DNA of 64,000 bases, from positions 186,001 to 250,000 of the forward strand of contig CAWIJL010000010.1 in the NCBI GenBank assembly GCA_963836405.1, read 5' to 3'. The translations under genes were made by a program, and so were the position numbers. Shown in pieces: positions 52,677-63,299 of this stretch. The notes under the pieces are model-generated. The model was not told where the DNA came from. It made no database searches and saw nothing but the letters and a program-made list of their open reading frames with translations. How positions within the stretch are numbered: the stretch's first letter is position 1; each line of letters starts with the position of its first letter. Source of the stretch: CAWIJJ01 sp963836405 (GTDB taxonomy: Bacteria; Acidobacteriota; Terriglobia; Bryobacterales; Bryobacteraceae).

Positions 52677-52838
52677 ATGAGAGTGAGTTTCTCCCGGAAC
52701 GGGGCTTGGCGAGCGATGTGGTCTGCGGGGCGGCGTTGCAGCGCGATTCCGTGTGGGCGGGGCGAAGCTTTTTGGGTGGCGACGGCGAAGGGCCTGAGCC
52801 ACGGAATTGGTATTCCATCGGGAGATTTCAAGCAATGA
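52677..52838 (+). CDS. Possible 53-residue leader ORF coupled to the RidA-type gene
   Basis: ATG 52677 has GGAGGGA about 11 bases upstream, and the TGA at 52836-52838 overlaps the next start (AATGA). The peptide is basic, with CRG and WVATAKGLSHG segments, and resembles nothing I know. It could be a real small gene or coupling ORF, or simply chance in a 275-base 5' region. Confidence 0.25.
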   Translation: MRVSFSRNGAWRAMWSAGRRCSAIPCGRGEAFWVATAKGLSHGIGIPSGDFKQ

Positions 52839-53323
52839 CCATCACGGATGTACTCGAACGCGTCGAAGGCGTGAAGCAGGTGAAGCGCAAGGCAATCACG
52901 AATCTTTCGGTGCTCAACGAGGCATACGATTACGAGCGGCCGAGCTCTTTTTCGCGCGGTTTGCGCGTCGACCTGAACGGGCTGGTCATCCTGCTGATTT
53001 CGGGAACCGCCAGCATCGATGAGCACGGGAATACGGTGCATGTCGGCGATTTCCGCGCGCAACTGCGGCGTACGTACGAGAACATCACCGGGCTGCTCGA
53101 GGCCGAGGGCGCGACGTGGAAGGACATTGTGCGGACGACCTGCTACCTGCGCGATATCGAGCGCGACTATGCGGCGTTTAACGAAGAGCGCACGGCGTTT
53201 TTCGCGGAGCAGGGCTTGGATCCGCTGCCGGCATCGACGGGCATCCAGGCGATCCTGTGCCGTCCCGAACTGCTGGTGGAAATCGAAGCGATCGCGATGT
53301 TCATCCCGCCTGACGAAGAGTAG
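52835..53323 (+). CDS. RidA/YjgF-type (Rid family) protein
   Basis: 162 aa from ATG 52835, with GGGAG ~10 bases upstream. It shows the Rid trimer-forming fold: VILLISGTASIDEHGNTVHVGDFRAQ, then ENITGLLEAEGATWKDIVRTTCYLRD and LLVEIEAIAMF at the end. In RidA an arginine in the P-A-R-S/T segment binds the carboxylate of imines or enamines; here the segment reads LPASTGIQA, so this residue appears to be missing. It may therefore belong to a Rid subgroup without classical deaminase activity. It sits ~180 bases upstream of the SUF operon on the same strand, with its own promoter in between. Confidence 0.85.
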   Translation: MTITDVLERVEGVKQVKRKAITNLSVLNEAYDYERPSSFSRGLRVDLNGLVILLISGTASIDEHGNTVHVGDFRAQLRRTYENITGLLEAEGATWKDIVRTTCYLRDIERDYAAFNEERTAFFAEQGLDPLPASTGIQAILCRPELLVEIEAIAMFIPPDEE

Positions 53324-53441
53324 CGATACAACGGACAGCATCCGCGGCGGGGACGCGGGTGCCTGAGCCGTATGAATCGAGAGCCACACGAACCCACCCG
53401 AGTGCAAGGGCGCTGGTTGCGGACGCGTCGCCGATTTAATC

Positions 53442-53470
53442 TTGACTACAAAGTACAGATTAGCTAACTT
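53442..53470 (+). promoter_or_regulatory. SUF operon promoter with an overlapping imperfect inverted repeat
   Basis: TTGACT (53442-53447), a 17-base spacer, and TAACTT (53465-53470). An imperfect inverted repeat covers it: TACAAAGTAC near 53447-53456 against TAACTTGGTA at 53465-53474, whose complement is TACCAAGTTA. Such placement suits autorepression by the Rrf2-type protein encoded at the operon end. Confidence 0.5.
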
Positions 53471-53503
53471 GGTATCAGCCCAACAGGTTAGGAGAGAAGC
53501 GCC

Positions 53504-54952
<1,449 letters not shown>

Positions 54953-54959
54953 AGAGCAC

Positions 54960-55732
<773 letters not shown>

Positions 55733-55736
<4 letters not shown>

Positions 55737-56989
55737 CGCCGGTTGCGGAACAGACCGGGCAGTGGGCGGAGCAGTTCAACCGGCTGGACGGCGCACCGTT
55801 CGCGCAATTGCGGGCGGCGGCGTTCCGGCGTTTTGCGGAACTGGGATTTCCGACGACGCGCGACGAGGAATGGCGGTTCACTAACGTGGCGCCCATCGCG
55901 CGGGCAACGTTTGCGACGCCGTCGCGGCCGGATCGCACGCCGACGGCCGATCCCGGCGGGCTGCGCATTTCGTTCTTCAACGGGCAGCTGGCCGGCTATC
56001 CGGCCGCGCTGCCGCCGGGAGTGGAGATCGGCAGGCTGGCGGCGCTGGCGGATGACGGCGTGGCGCACCTGGGCAAGTACGCCGCGTTTGACGCCAACGC
56101 GTTCACGGCGCTGAACACGGCCTTCATGACGGACGGAGTGTTCATCCGGGTGGCGACGGGAACGGTGGTGGAGCAGCCGATCGAGATCGTGTTCGGCGCG
56201 GCATCCTTCGGCGAGCCGGTGGTGGTGCATCCGCGGGTGCTGGTGCTGGCGGGCGCGCAGTCGCAGTGCCGGATCGTGGAGCAGTACATCGGGGGCGGAA
56301 ACGGCGTCTACTTCACCAACGCGGTGACGGAAGTATTGACGGGCGAGGGCGCGGTGGTGGACCACTACAAAGTGCAGCGCGAGCACGCGCTGGCGTTCCA
56401 CGTGGCGTCGATGCAGGCGACGTTGGGGCGCGGGGCGAATTTCTCCTCGCATTCCATTTCGCTGGGCGGCGCGCTGGTGCGCAACGAAGCGGGCGCGGTG
56501 CTGGAGCAGGGATCGGAAGCGACGCTGAACGGGCTGTACATCGTGAACGGCACGCAGCACGTGGACAATCACACGGTGATCGATCACGCCAAGCCGAACG
56601 GGAACAGCCACGAGCTGTACAAGGGCATTCTGGACGGCAAGGCGACGGCGGTGTTCAACGGCCGCATCATCGTGCGGAAGGATGCGCAGAAGACCGATTC
56701 GAAGCAGACCAACAAAAACCTGGTGCTTTCCGACGACGCCGTGATCGACACCAAGCCGGAACTGCAGATCCACGCCGACGACGTGCGCTGCACGCACGGG
56801 GCGACCATCGGGCAGATCGACGCGGAGGCGCTGTTCTACTTGCGGTCGCGGGGAATCGGGCGGCGGGAGGCGCGAAGTTTGCTGACGTACGCGTTTGCGC
56901 AGGACATCATCGACCGTATCAAGGTAGAGACGCTGGCGGGGTCGCTCGAGCGGATCCTTTACGAGAAATTCTATGAGCACGCTGACTAA
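55733..56989 (+). CDS. sufD: Fe-S cluster assembly protein SufD
   Basis: 418 aa. The N-terminal helical region holds FPTTRDEEWRFTNVAPI, a hallmark of SufD. The beta-helix core shares the SufB pattern (GLYIVNGTQHVDNHTVIDH, then KGILDGKATAVFNGRI), and the segment SKQTNKNLVLSDDAVIDTKP with HADDVRCTHGATIG carries the conserved histidine and cysteine region. It partners SufB in the SufBC2D complex. The start overlaps sufC by 4 bases and the end overlaps sufS by 17. Confidence 0.95.
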
Positions 56990-58220
56990 ACCGGTGGGCG
57001 CGGGTTTCGACGTGGACCGGATCCGGGCGGAATTCCCGGTGCTGCGGCAGACGATTCACGGCAAGCCGCTGGTGTACCTGGACAGCGCGGCCACGGCGCA
57101 GAAGCCGATGGCGGTGATCGAGGCGATCCGGCGGTTTCACGAAGTGGATTGCGCCAACATACACCGCGGCGTGCACGAGCTGAGCCAGCGGTCCACGGCG
57201 GCTTACGAAGAGACGCGTTCGAAGGCGCGCAAATTTTTGAACGCGCGCAACAAGAACGAGATTATTTTCGTGCGCGGGACGACGGAGGCGATTAACCTGG
57301 TGGCCTCGTCGTGGGGCCGGAACGGCGTGCGGGAGGGCGATGAGATCGTTATCTCCGCGATGGAGCATCACTCGAATATCGTGCCGTGGCAGATGCTTCG
57401 CGAAGCGGCGGGCGCGAAGCTGCGGGTGATCCCGATGAACGACCGGGGCGAGCTGATTCTCGAAGAGTACGAGAAGCTGCTCGGGCCGCGGACGCGCATG
57501 GTGGCGGTGGCGCATGTTTCGAACGCGCTCGGCACCATCAATCCGGTGAAGCAGATGATCGAGATGGCGCACCGGGCGGGGGCGCTGGCGCTGGTGGACG
57601 GAGCGCAGGCGGCGCCGCACACCAAGATCGATGTGCAGGCGATGGACGCCGATTTCTACGCGTTTTCGGGGCACAAGGTGTTTGGGCCGACCGGCATCGG
57701 GGTGCTGTACGGGAAGACGAAGCTGCTGAATGCGATGCCGCCGTATCAGGGCGGGGGCGATATGATCCGCACGGTGAGCTTCGAGAAAACGACGTACAAC
57801 GACGTGCCGTACAAGTTCGAAGCGGGCACGCCGAATATCGCGGGCGGGATCGGGTTAGGCGCGGCCCTCGATTATGCGGGCCAGGTGGGGCTCGACAGGA
57901 TCGCGGAGCACGAGCACGAGCTTCTGGTCTACGGGACGGAGAAACTGCAGGAGATTCCGGGGCTGCGGCTGATCGGCACGGCGAAGGAAAAAGCGGCGGT
58001 GCTTTCCTTCGTGATGGAAGGCATACACCCGCACGATATCGGGACGGTGCTGGACCGGCAGGGCATCGCGGTGCGAACCGGGCATCATTGCGCGCAGCCG
58101 GTGATGGACTTTTTCGAGGTGCCGGCGACGACGCGGGCCTCACTGGCGGTATACAACACGTTTGCGGAGATCGACGCGCTGGCGGCCGGGCTTCGCAAAG
58201 TAAAGGAGATTTTCTCCTGA
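56973..58220 (+). CDS. sufS: Cysteine desulfurase SufS
   Basis: 415 aa, class-V aminotransferase fold. It takes sulfur from L-cysteine as a persulfide for the SUF scaffold. The PLP lysine is K235 in FYAFSGHKVFGPTG, the PLP-stacking histidine lies in EHHSN (131-135), and the catalytic Cys373 is in VRTGHHCAQP on the short loop typical of group II (SufS) enzymes. A SufU partner follows immediately (TGATG, one-base overlap), the usual arrangement in bacteria that lack SufE. Confidence 0.97.
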   Translation: MSTLTKPVGAGFDVDRIRAEFPVLRQTIHGKPLVYLDSAATAQKPMAVIEAIRRFHEVDCANIHRGVHELSQRSTAAYEETRSKARKFLNARNKNEIIFVRGTTEAINLVASSWGRNGVREGDEIVISAMEHHSNIVPWQMLREAAGAKLRVIPMNDRGELILEEYEKLLGPRTRMVAVAHVSNALGTINPVKQMIEMAHRAGALALVDGAQAAPHTKIDVQAMDADFYAFSGHKVFGPTGIGVLYGKTKLLNAMPPYQGGGDMIRTVSFEKTTYNDVPYKFEAGTPNIAGGIGLGAALDYAGQVGLDRIAEHEHELLVYGTEKLQEIPGLRLIGTAKEKAAVLSFVMEGIHPHDIGTVLDRQGIAVRTGHHCAQPVMDFFEVPATTRASLAVYNTFAEIDALAAGLRKVKEIFS

Positions 58221-58657
58221 TGGTCAACGATCTTTACCAGGAAATCATCCTGGACCACAGCAAGCGGCCGCGGAATTCACATCCGATGGACGATGCCAAC
58301 TGCAAGGCCGACGGCTATAATCCGCTGTGCGGGGACAAGCTGAAAGTGTTCCTGAAGGTGGAAAACGACATTGTGGTGGATGCGAGCTTCGTCGGGTCGG
58401 GCTGCGCGATTTCGACGGCGTCGGCATCGCTGATGACGGAGAGCCTGAAGGGCAAGAACCGGGAGCAGGCGATGAAGCTGGTGGACGAGTTCCACGAGCT
58501 TTTGACCACGGACACGCCGGCCAGCAAGGAATTGGGCAAGCTGGTGGTGTTCTGCGGGGTGCGCGACTACCCGGCGCGGGTGAAGTGCGCGACGCTGGCG
58601 TGGCACACGCTCAAATCGGCGCTGATGGAGGCGGGCGAACCGGTCACCACCGAATGA
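58220..58657 (+). CDS. sufU: Sulfur-transfer zinc protein SufU (IscU-like)
   Basis: 145 aa. The ligand set reads C37 and D39 in NPLCGDK, C62 in GSGCAIS, and C123 in ARVKCATLAWHTL, with the ~18-residue insertion between the second and third cysteine that separates SufU from IscU. In Bacillus SufU accepts persulfide sulfur from SufS through its zinc site. It is coupled at both ends: TGATG from sufS, ATGA into the DUF59 gene. Confidence 0.94.
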   Translation: MVNDLYQEIILDHSKRPRNSHPMDDANCKADGYNPLCGDKLKVFLKVENDIVVDASFVGSGCAISTASASLMTESLKGKNREQAMKLVDEFHELLTTDTPASKELGKLVVFCGVRDYPARVKCATLAWHTLKSALMEAGEPVTTE

Positions 58658-58986
58658 CATTGCACGACCAGGCGATCGCGGCCATCCGGAAAGTCTACGA
58701 CCCGGAAATGCCGGTGAACGTATACGAACTCGGGCTGATTTATGAAGTGCGCGTGGAAGAGGACGGGCAGGTGCTGGTGCGGATGACGCTAACGGCGCCG
58801 AACTGCCCGGTGGCGGGAACGCTGCCGGCGGAAGTGGAGCGCGCGGTCCGCGGAGTTCCGGGGGTGACGGGGGTAAAGCTGGAGTTGACCTTCGATCCGC
58901 CGTGGAGCAAGGCGCGGATGTCGGAGGCGGCCAAGCTGGCGTTGGGGATCGAGGACATCATCCCGATCGGGAGGCTACGGCGATGA
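58654..58986 (+). CDS. sufT: SufT-like DUF59/MIP18 family protein
   Basis: 110 aa from ATG 58654 (a longer frame upstream belongs to the sufU region and is a shadow). It has the MIP18/PaaD-type pattern IRKVYDPEMPVNVYELGLIYEV, a VRMTLTAPNCPVAGTLP stretch with the family cysteine, then VELTFDPPWSKARMSEAAK. Such proteins help Fe-S maturation or carrier delivery and are frequently in suf operons. Overlaps its neighbours by 4 bases on each side. Confidence 0.9.
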   Translation: MTLHDQAIAAIRKVYDPEMPVNVYELGLIYEVRVEEDGQVLVRMTLTAPNCPVAGTLPAEVERAVRGVPGVTGVKLELTFDPPWSKARMSEAAKLALGIEDIIPIGRLRR

Positions 58987-59462
58987 AGTTGTCCGCGAAC
59001 GAGGAGTACGGAATCCGCTGCCTGGTCCGGCTGGGGTATGCCGGGAACGGCGGGCAGGGCCTGACCATTCCGGAGATCAGCCAGGCGGAGGGCGTTTCGC
59101 CGGCGTATGCGGCCAAAATTCTGCGCGTGCTGCGCAAGGGCGGGTTCGTGAAGGCTTCGCGCGGCAAGGACGGCGGGTACACGCTGGCGCGAGGTGCCGA
59201 GGAGATCGTGATCGGGGATGTGATGGACGCGCTCGGCGGGCGGCTGTTCGAGAGCTCGTTTTGCGACAGCCATTCCGGGCAGGCGGCGATTTGCACGCGA
59301 TCGGTGGATTGTTCGGTGCGGTCGCTGTGGCGCGCGGTGCAGGTGGCGGTGGACCAGGTGTTGAGCAAGGCGACGCTGCGGGATCTGCTGCAAAACGAGG
59401 AAGAGATGAACTCGTGGGTGCGCACGATTCCGGGGCCGAACGGGATCCGGCTGTTGCAGTAG
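58983..59462 (+). CDS. Rrf2-family Fe-S-type regulator of the SUF operon
   Basis: 159 aa from ATG 58983 (ATGA with sufT). The winged helix starts MKLSANEEYGIRCLVRL, and the recognition region is SPAYAAKILRVLRKGGFVKASRGKDGGYTLAR. Three cysteines, C94, C104 and C110, lie in the loop used by IscR, NsrR and RirA to hold an Fe-S cluster; spacing (9 and 5 residues between) is closer to a stretched IscR motif. It is the last gene of the operon and probably senses cluster supply to control the promoter at 53442. Whether it represses or activates cannot be read. Confidence 0.92.
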   Translation: MKLSANEEYGIRCLVRLGYAGNGGQGLTIPEISQAEGVSPAYAAKILRVLRKGGFVKASRGKDGGYTLARGAEEIVIGDVMDALGGRLFESSFCDSHSGQAAICTRSVDCSVRSLWRAVQVAVDQVLSKATLRDLLQNEEEMNSWVRTIPGPNGIRLLQ

Positions 59463-59763
59463 GTGCGGTACAACTGTAAATTCTGCGGCGAGTAGGGGCG
59501 ACGGATGGGATTACGGCGCGGGTGGAAGGTGGACTACCGGTCAGACCGGCGCCGGGGAAGCATCAAATTCTGCTCGATTTAGGGACGCGGACCAGCGAGT
59601 TGCTGCCCACCGGTCGGGGTCAGGCGCAACCGAAACCGCCGCTCAGCACAGTTGGGGTCTTCCTGACGGGACCGCAATTCGATATCCGGCTGGACCTGTT
59701 TGTGCTGCGTCCTGCGATCCTGGGTGCGGGAGCGTTTACGATACCCGGCCGTTCCGGAACAAT
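59463..59763 (+). other. Non-functional coding remnant
   Basis: About 300 bases with no complete gene. In one frame it reads like protein (GITARVEGGLPVRPAPGKHQILLDLG, then TGPQFDIRLDLFVLRPAILG) but lacks a proper start. The frame of the following hypothetical gene (CGSVYDTRPFRNNVRVVW) would fuse to it after a one-base change near 59730. I take it as the 5' part of a decayed gene. Confidence 0.4.
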
Positions 59764-60306
59764 GTGCGGGTTGTGTGGACGGCGATCGGTGGAACGGTGG
59801 AGGGCCTGATCGAGGACCGGGATTCGCTGGCAGCCGGGCGCAGCGCCGGGAACACGAACCTGGATGCGGCGAGCATCGAGATGCTGCTGGGGCTCGATCC
59901 CTTCGTGGGCAATCCGAAACCGGTTCTGAGCGGGGCTCGGTTCGTTCCGGCGGAACCGCCGAACCGGGCGGGGTTTGGAGCCTCGCCGCAGGGCGGTTGG
60001 ATTTCGATCAGCCGCCAGGTGACGGGCGAAGACAAACGGACCACGACCAAGGTCACGACGAAGATCACGGAATTCCGGCCGGGATGGTTGACGGCGCTGT
60101 TCGGGAACGACCAGACGCGGCAGGACACGGTGACGCTGGGCTACACGTCCTCGGTGAGCGAGAGGGTGGACGACAAGGTGACGAATACGGCCACGTTTTT
60201 CAGCGAGGGACCGGGCGATCCCTACAACGCGGAAATGTATTTCGACCGGAGGCAGCCTGCACTAGCTCCACCAGTGCGGCAGGACGGACTCATCCCGGAG
60301 TTTTGA
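59764..60306 (+). CDS. Hypothetical protein, probably a gene remnant
   Basis: 180 codons from a GTG with no ribosome site; the same frame is open and protein-like upstream (VYDTRPFRNNV). Hydrophilic, with TGEDKRTTTKVTTKITEF and DTVTLGYTSSVSERVDDKV stretches. No known family and no signal peptide. It may be the 3' part of a frameshifted gene that starts before 59522. Confidence 0.4.
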   Translation: MRVVWTAIGGTVEGLIEDRDSLAAGRSAGNTNLDAASIEMLLGLDPFVGNPKPVLSGARFVPAEPPNRAGFGASPQGGWISISRQVTGEDKRTTTKVTTKITEFRPGWLTALFGNDQTRQDTVTLGYTSSVSERVDDKVTNTATFFSEGPGDPYNAEMYFDRRQPALAPPVRQDGLIPEF

Positions 60307-60376
60307 AGCGGAAATCGCATTTGGGGGCTCCGGTGGCGATGGTGCCCTGGCGCACGAGGGCAAGACCGGCCATTGA

Positions 60377-60757
60377 GGATGTGAGCCGGTCTATTTCGCA
60401 GAGCACGGGCACGTAAGCCAGCGCCCTCTAGGCGCATCGCGGCAGTTCTACGAGAAGTTCGGGTTCAAGGAATTCGCCGGAGACGCCAAGCAGAACTGGC
60501 TGATCATGAAGAACGGATATGCAGTGATCGGGCTGTTTCAGGGCATGTTCGAGAAGAACCTGCTCACTTTCAATCCGGGCTGGGACAGCAACGCCCAGAA
60601 GGTGGAATCGTTTACCGATATCCGGGAAATGCAAAAGCGCTTAAAGGCCCAAGGGGTGAAGCTCGAGGTGGAGGCGGACGAGACAGGCGCGGGGCCGGCG
60701 AGTCTGATCGCGGTGGACCCGGACGGAAACCGGATCCTGCTGGACCAGCATGTCTGA
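60377..60757 (+). pseudogene. VOC-family (glyoxalase-like) gene lacking its 5' end
   Basis: From about 60437 the frame reads ASRQFYEKFGFKEFAGDAKQ, then NGYAVIGLFQGMFEKNLLTFNP and LIAVDPDGNRILLDQHV, a typical VOC metalloenzyme of ~110-120 aa. The normal opening (a start, GHV/first strand and KDLE before ASRQFYE) is replaced by unrelated sequence after a TGA at 60374-60376, and no start codon precedes the conserved part; the first ATG is internal at 60506. The C-terminal glutamate ligand of VOC enzymes is not evident. Likely a truncated, inactive gene. Confidence 0.6.
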
Positions 60758-60767
60758 GCGCGGAGCG

Positions 60768-61625
60768 CTATTTGGGAAACATTTTGTCCATTTCTTCGGG
60801 CGTGGGGCGGCGTCCGTATTCACAGAGCTCGAAGGCCTCGGCGTGCTGAATTTTAGCCGCGACGGCTGCGCCGTAACGCTTTTCGAGGGCGGCGCGCACT
60901 TCCGGTGAGATCCGCCCGGCCCGGGTACGGCCGAGCCACTCGAGCCGAGCGGCGGGGTCCTTCGGCACCTCCAGATTTCCCGCGACCCAGGGAAGCCATT
61001 CATACATCTGCGAAACATGCGCATCCAGGGCGTGGAGCTTGGTGTTCCACGCGGGGTCGATGTTCACGACCACGTCGGGGCGGAAGGGCGCGGGCTTCTG
61101 GAACCCGTCCTCGTAGTAGAAGAAGGCGGGGTTCCGCTTGAGGGCGGGGGTTTCGGGAACGATGTTGGGCACGACGACCATGTAGGCGGCGTCCTGGACG
61201 AGAACGCCGGTGTAGCGGTGGTCGGGATGGTAGTCGTTGGGTCGCGGCGAGAGCACGATGTCGGCCTTCCACTGGCGAATTGCGCGGATCACCTGGCGGC
61301 GCACTTCGAGGGAGGGCAGGAGCTCGCCGTCGTGATTGTTGAGGACTTCGTATTCGGCGATGCCGGTGCGGCGGGCCGATTCCTGGGTTTCGGCGTAGCG
61401 CCGGCGGGCGAGGGCGCCGCCGCCCATCTCCTGGTGCCCGGCGTCGCCGTTGGTGATGGAAACGAACTTCACGGCCGCGCCGGCTTGCGCGAGGAGCGCG
61501 GCGGTGCCGCCGAACTTGATATCGCAATCGTCGGGGTGAGCCCCGAAGGCGATGACCCGGAGGGGTGCGGTTTGCGCGTCAATGGTCATGGCGGCGGCCA
61601 GCAGGAGCAAGGTGGCTTTCCACAT
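60768..61625 (-). CDS. Exported PIG-L family deacetylase
   Basis: 285 aa from ATG 61625, with AAGGAGAT 5 bases upstream; the longer open frame upstream is a shadow. The signal peptide is MWKATLLLLAAAMTIDA. The zinc site is AFGAHPDDCDIKFGG (H30, D33) with the third ligand in DYHPDHRYTG (H133/H136). The family deacetylates N-acetylglucosaminyl groups in GPI precursors, mycothiol and bacillithiol; with a signal peptide this copy more likely acts on an extracytoplasmic sugar. It stands alone between the VOC remnant and the divergent DsbA-like gene. Confidence 0.9.
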   Translation of the reverse strand: MWKATLLLLAAAMTIDAQTAPLRVIAFGAHPDDCDIKFGGTAALLAQAGAAVKFVSITNGDAGHQEMGGGALARRRYAETQESARRTGIAEYEVLNNHDGELLPSLEVRRQVIRAIRQWKADIVLSPRPNDYHPDHRYTGVLVQDAAYMVVVPNIVPETPALKRNPAFFYYEDGFQKPAPFRPDVVVNIDPAWNTKLHALDAHVSQMYEWLPWVAGNLEVPKDPAARLEWLGRTRAGRISPEVRAALEKRYGAAVAAKIQHAEAFELCEYGRRPTPEEMDKMFPK

Positions 61626-61707
61626 CGGGATCTCCTTCCGTCTGGCGATGGTATCAGCAGTCGGCGGAGGGGAAAAGGGGTTTCGGCGCAGATGAGGCCC
61701 CAATCGG

Positions 61708-61713
61708 TACAAT
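61708..61713 (+). promoter_or_regulatory. -10 box (TACAAT) of the DsbA-like gene
   Basis: TACAAT ends six bases before the ATG at 61720, so any transcript would be leaderless. No ribosome-binding sequence lies between. Confidence 0.4.
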
Positions 61714-61719
61714 ACGATC

Positions 61720-62601
61720 ATGAATCTGGCTGCGAGGGGACGAATCATCGCCGCATTCTGTCTGGCGGGGGCCGCGCTGCTGGTGGCACAACCGGACTGG
61801 AAGACGGTGGTGAAACTACCGGAGGTGGATTTCTCGAAGCTTTCGCCGGTGAGAAGCCGCGCGCTGCTGCGCCTGTTGCGTACGCACGACTGCACCTGCG
61901 GATGCGGCATGAAAGTAGCGGAGTGCCGGGTGAACGACCCGGGCTGTTCCTGGAGCAAGGGCGTGGCGGCGGTGATGGGGGACGCCTTGCGCGCGGGCAA
62001 GAGCGAGAACGACGCGATCGCGGCGGCAAAGGCGTCGAAATGGGGGCAGGGTCCGCAACCGCCGAAGCTGCTGGAAGATCCGGTGACGATTTCGACCGCG
62101 GGGTCGCCGGAGCGCGGTCCGGCGGGAGCGGTGATGACGCTGGTGGAGTTCTCGGATTTCCAGTGTCCGTACTGTTCGGTGGCGGTGGCCAAGCTGAATG
62201 CGGTGATGGATGCATACCCGGGCAAGATCAAACTGATCTTCAAGGAATTTCCGCTGGACACGCACTCGCAGGCGGCACTCGCCGCGGCGGCGGCGATTGC
62301 GGCGCATCAGCAGGGGAAGTTCTGGCCGATGCACGATGCCATGTTTGCGCACCGGCAGAATCTGTCGCGGCCGTCAATCCTGGCATTGGCGCGAACGGCG
62401 GGACTCGACATGAAGCGGTTCGAGGCGGACCTGGATTCGGAGGCGACCCGGAAGACGGTGGCCCGGGATGTAGAGGACGGCGACCGCGCGGGTGTGGAGG
62501 GCACGCCCTCGGTGTTCATCAACGGGCGGAAGTACAACGGGTCGCTGAACCTGGAGGCGATCCGGCCCGTGATCGATGGGGAGTTGAAGAAGGCCCGGTA
62601 G
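61720..62601 (+). CDS. DsbA-like thioredoxin-fold protein with N-terminal cysteine-rich domain
   Basis: 293 aa. The leader is IIAAFCLAGAALLVAQ. Residues ~55-107 are a small cysteine cluster: CTCGC (C58, C60, C62), C69 and C76, followed by RAGKSENDAIAAAKAS, a helix that recalls the CcmH-type layout. The thioredoxin/DsbA domain begins near 120 with the redox motif CPYC (C149-C152), HQQGKFWPMHDAMFAHRQNL, and the cis-Pro loop EGTPSVFING. It resembles BdbD/DsbA-type disulfide oxidoreductases in the periplasm. The N-terminal cluster is unusual; whether it is a metal site or a reducible pair is unknown. It converges with the GNAT gene, 3 bases apart. Confidence 0.86.
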   Translation: MNLAARGRIIAAFCLAGAALLVAQPDWKTVVKLPEVDFSKLSPVRSRALLRLLRTHDCTCGCGMKVAECRVNDPGCSWSKGVAAVMGDALRAGKSENDAIAAAKASKWGQGPQPPKLLEDPVTISTAGSPERGPAGAVMTLVEFSDFQCPYCSVAVAKLNAVMDAYPGKIKLIFKEFPLDTHSQAALAAAAAIAAHQQGKFWPMHDAMFAHRQNLSRPSILALARTAGLDMKRFEADLDSEATRKTVARDVEDGDRAGVEGTPSVFINGRKYNGSLNLEAIRPVIDGELKKAR

Positions 62602-62604
62602 GCG

Positions 62605-63135
62605 CTACCGTTCGTTCGGGCAGCGGGCGGCCAGGTGGCGTAAGTCCGTCCACCCGTAGCCGCCGTGAAACTCGCCCGCCGGTGAGAGGAGCCGCCCGGC
62701 GCCCAGGTGCTCGTAGAATCCGTTCGATGGGCTGCGCGCGTCGCCGAAGAGCAGCATTGACGTGATTCCCTCTTGCAGAAATCGCCGCGCGACGTGGCAG
62801 AGCAGTCGCCGCCCCAAGCCGCGGCGGTGGTACTCGCGAAGCACATAGATCTTGTTCAGTTCACCGTCGTAGCCCGGAAGCCCGTCCGGATAGGGCACGC
62901 CGCGCGCGAAGCCCACTGGATCGCCATCGCCGCGCGCGGCCAGGAAGCAGAACATGCGGCGGTCCCGGTTGGCGAAAGCCTCGCGCCACTGCGACTGCCG
63001 GAGTTCGAAGGTTGGACCGGGACCGCCGTGGGTTTCGATGAAGGTTGTGACGTGGAGCCGAGCGACGGTCTCGACGTCGGGCGCTGTCGCTTCTCTAATG
63101 AGGAAGCGCTCAGCGGGTGTGGGTTGCGGCTCCAT
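62605..63135 (-). CDS. GNAT-family N-acetyltransferase
   Basis: 176 aa from ATG 63135, with AAGGA 6 bases upstream (the frame is open to 63165, which would reach into the tRNA gene). Acetyl-CoA binding motif A is LNKIYVLREYHRRGLGRRLL (R-R-G-L-G-R); GFYEHLGAGRL is motif B. Substrate not predictable. Just downstream of tRNA-Thr on the same strand. Confidence 0.88.
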   Translation of the reverse strand: MEPQPTPAERFLIREATAPDVETVARLHVTTFIETHGGPGPTFELRQSQWREAFANRDRRMFCFLAARGDGDPVGFARGVPYPDGLPGYDGELNKIYVLREYHRRGLGRRLLCHVARRFLQEGITSMLLFGDARSPSNGFYEHLGAGRLLSPAGEFHGGYGWTDLRHLAARCPNER

Positions 63136-63156
63136 CGCGATCCTTGCGTGGAAGGA

Positions 63157-63232
63157 TGGAGCCACCCTCCGGGATCGAACCGGAGACCTGCGGTTTACGA
63201 AACCGCCGCTCTACCGACTGAGCTAGGGTGGC
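63157..63232 (-). tRNA. tRNA-Thr (anticodon CGU)
   Basis: On the minus strand the acceptor stem GCCACCC pairs with GGGTGGC, followed by U and an encoded CCA (76 bases). The D-arm is AGCTCAGTCGGTAGAGC, the anticodon stem GCGGT/ACCGC holds the loop TTCGTAA (anticodon CGU, reads ACG), and the T-arm is TCCGG-TTCGATC-CCGGA. All stems are canonical. Confidence 0.97.
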
Positions 63233-63299
63233 TTTCCTCCTATTAAAACACAGAGACAATTCCGATGTGAAATGCGTGTGGGGCCTGCCGTGGCGCGCA

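Noticed and set aside
60768..61625. BshB of bacillithiol synthesis, to go with BshC
   Set aside because: It has a signal peptide, whereas BshB works in the cytosol, and it is 44 kb from bshC; left as a general PIG-L deacetylase.
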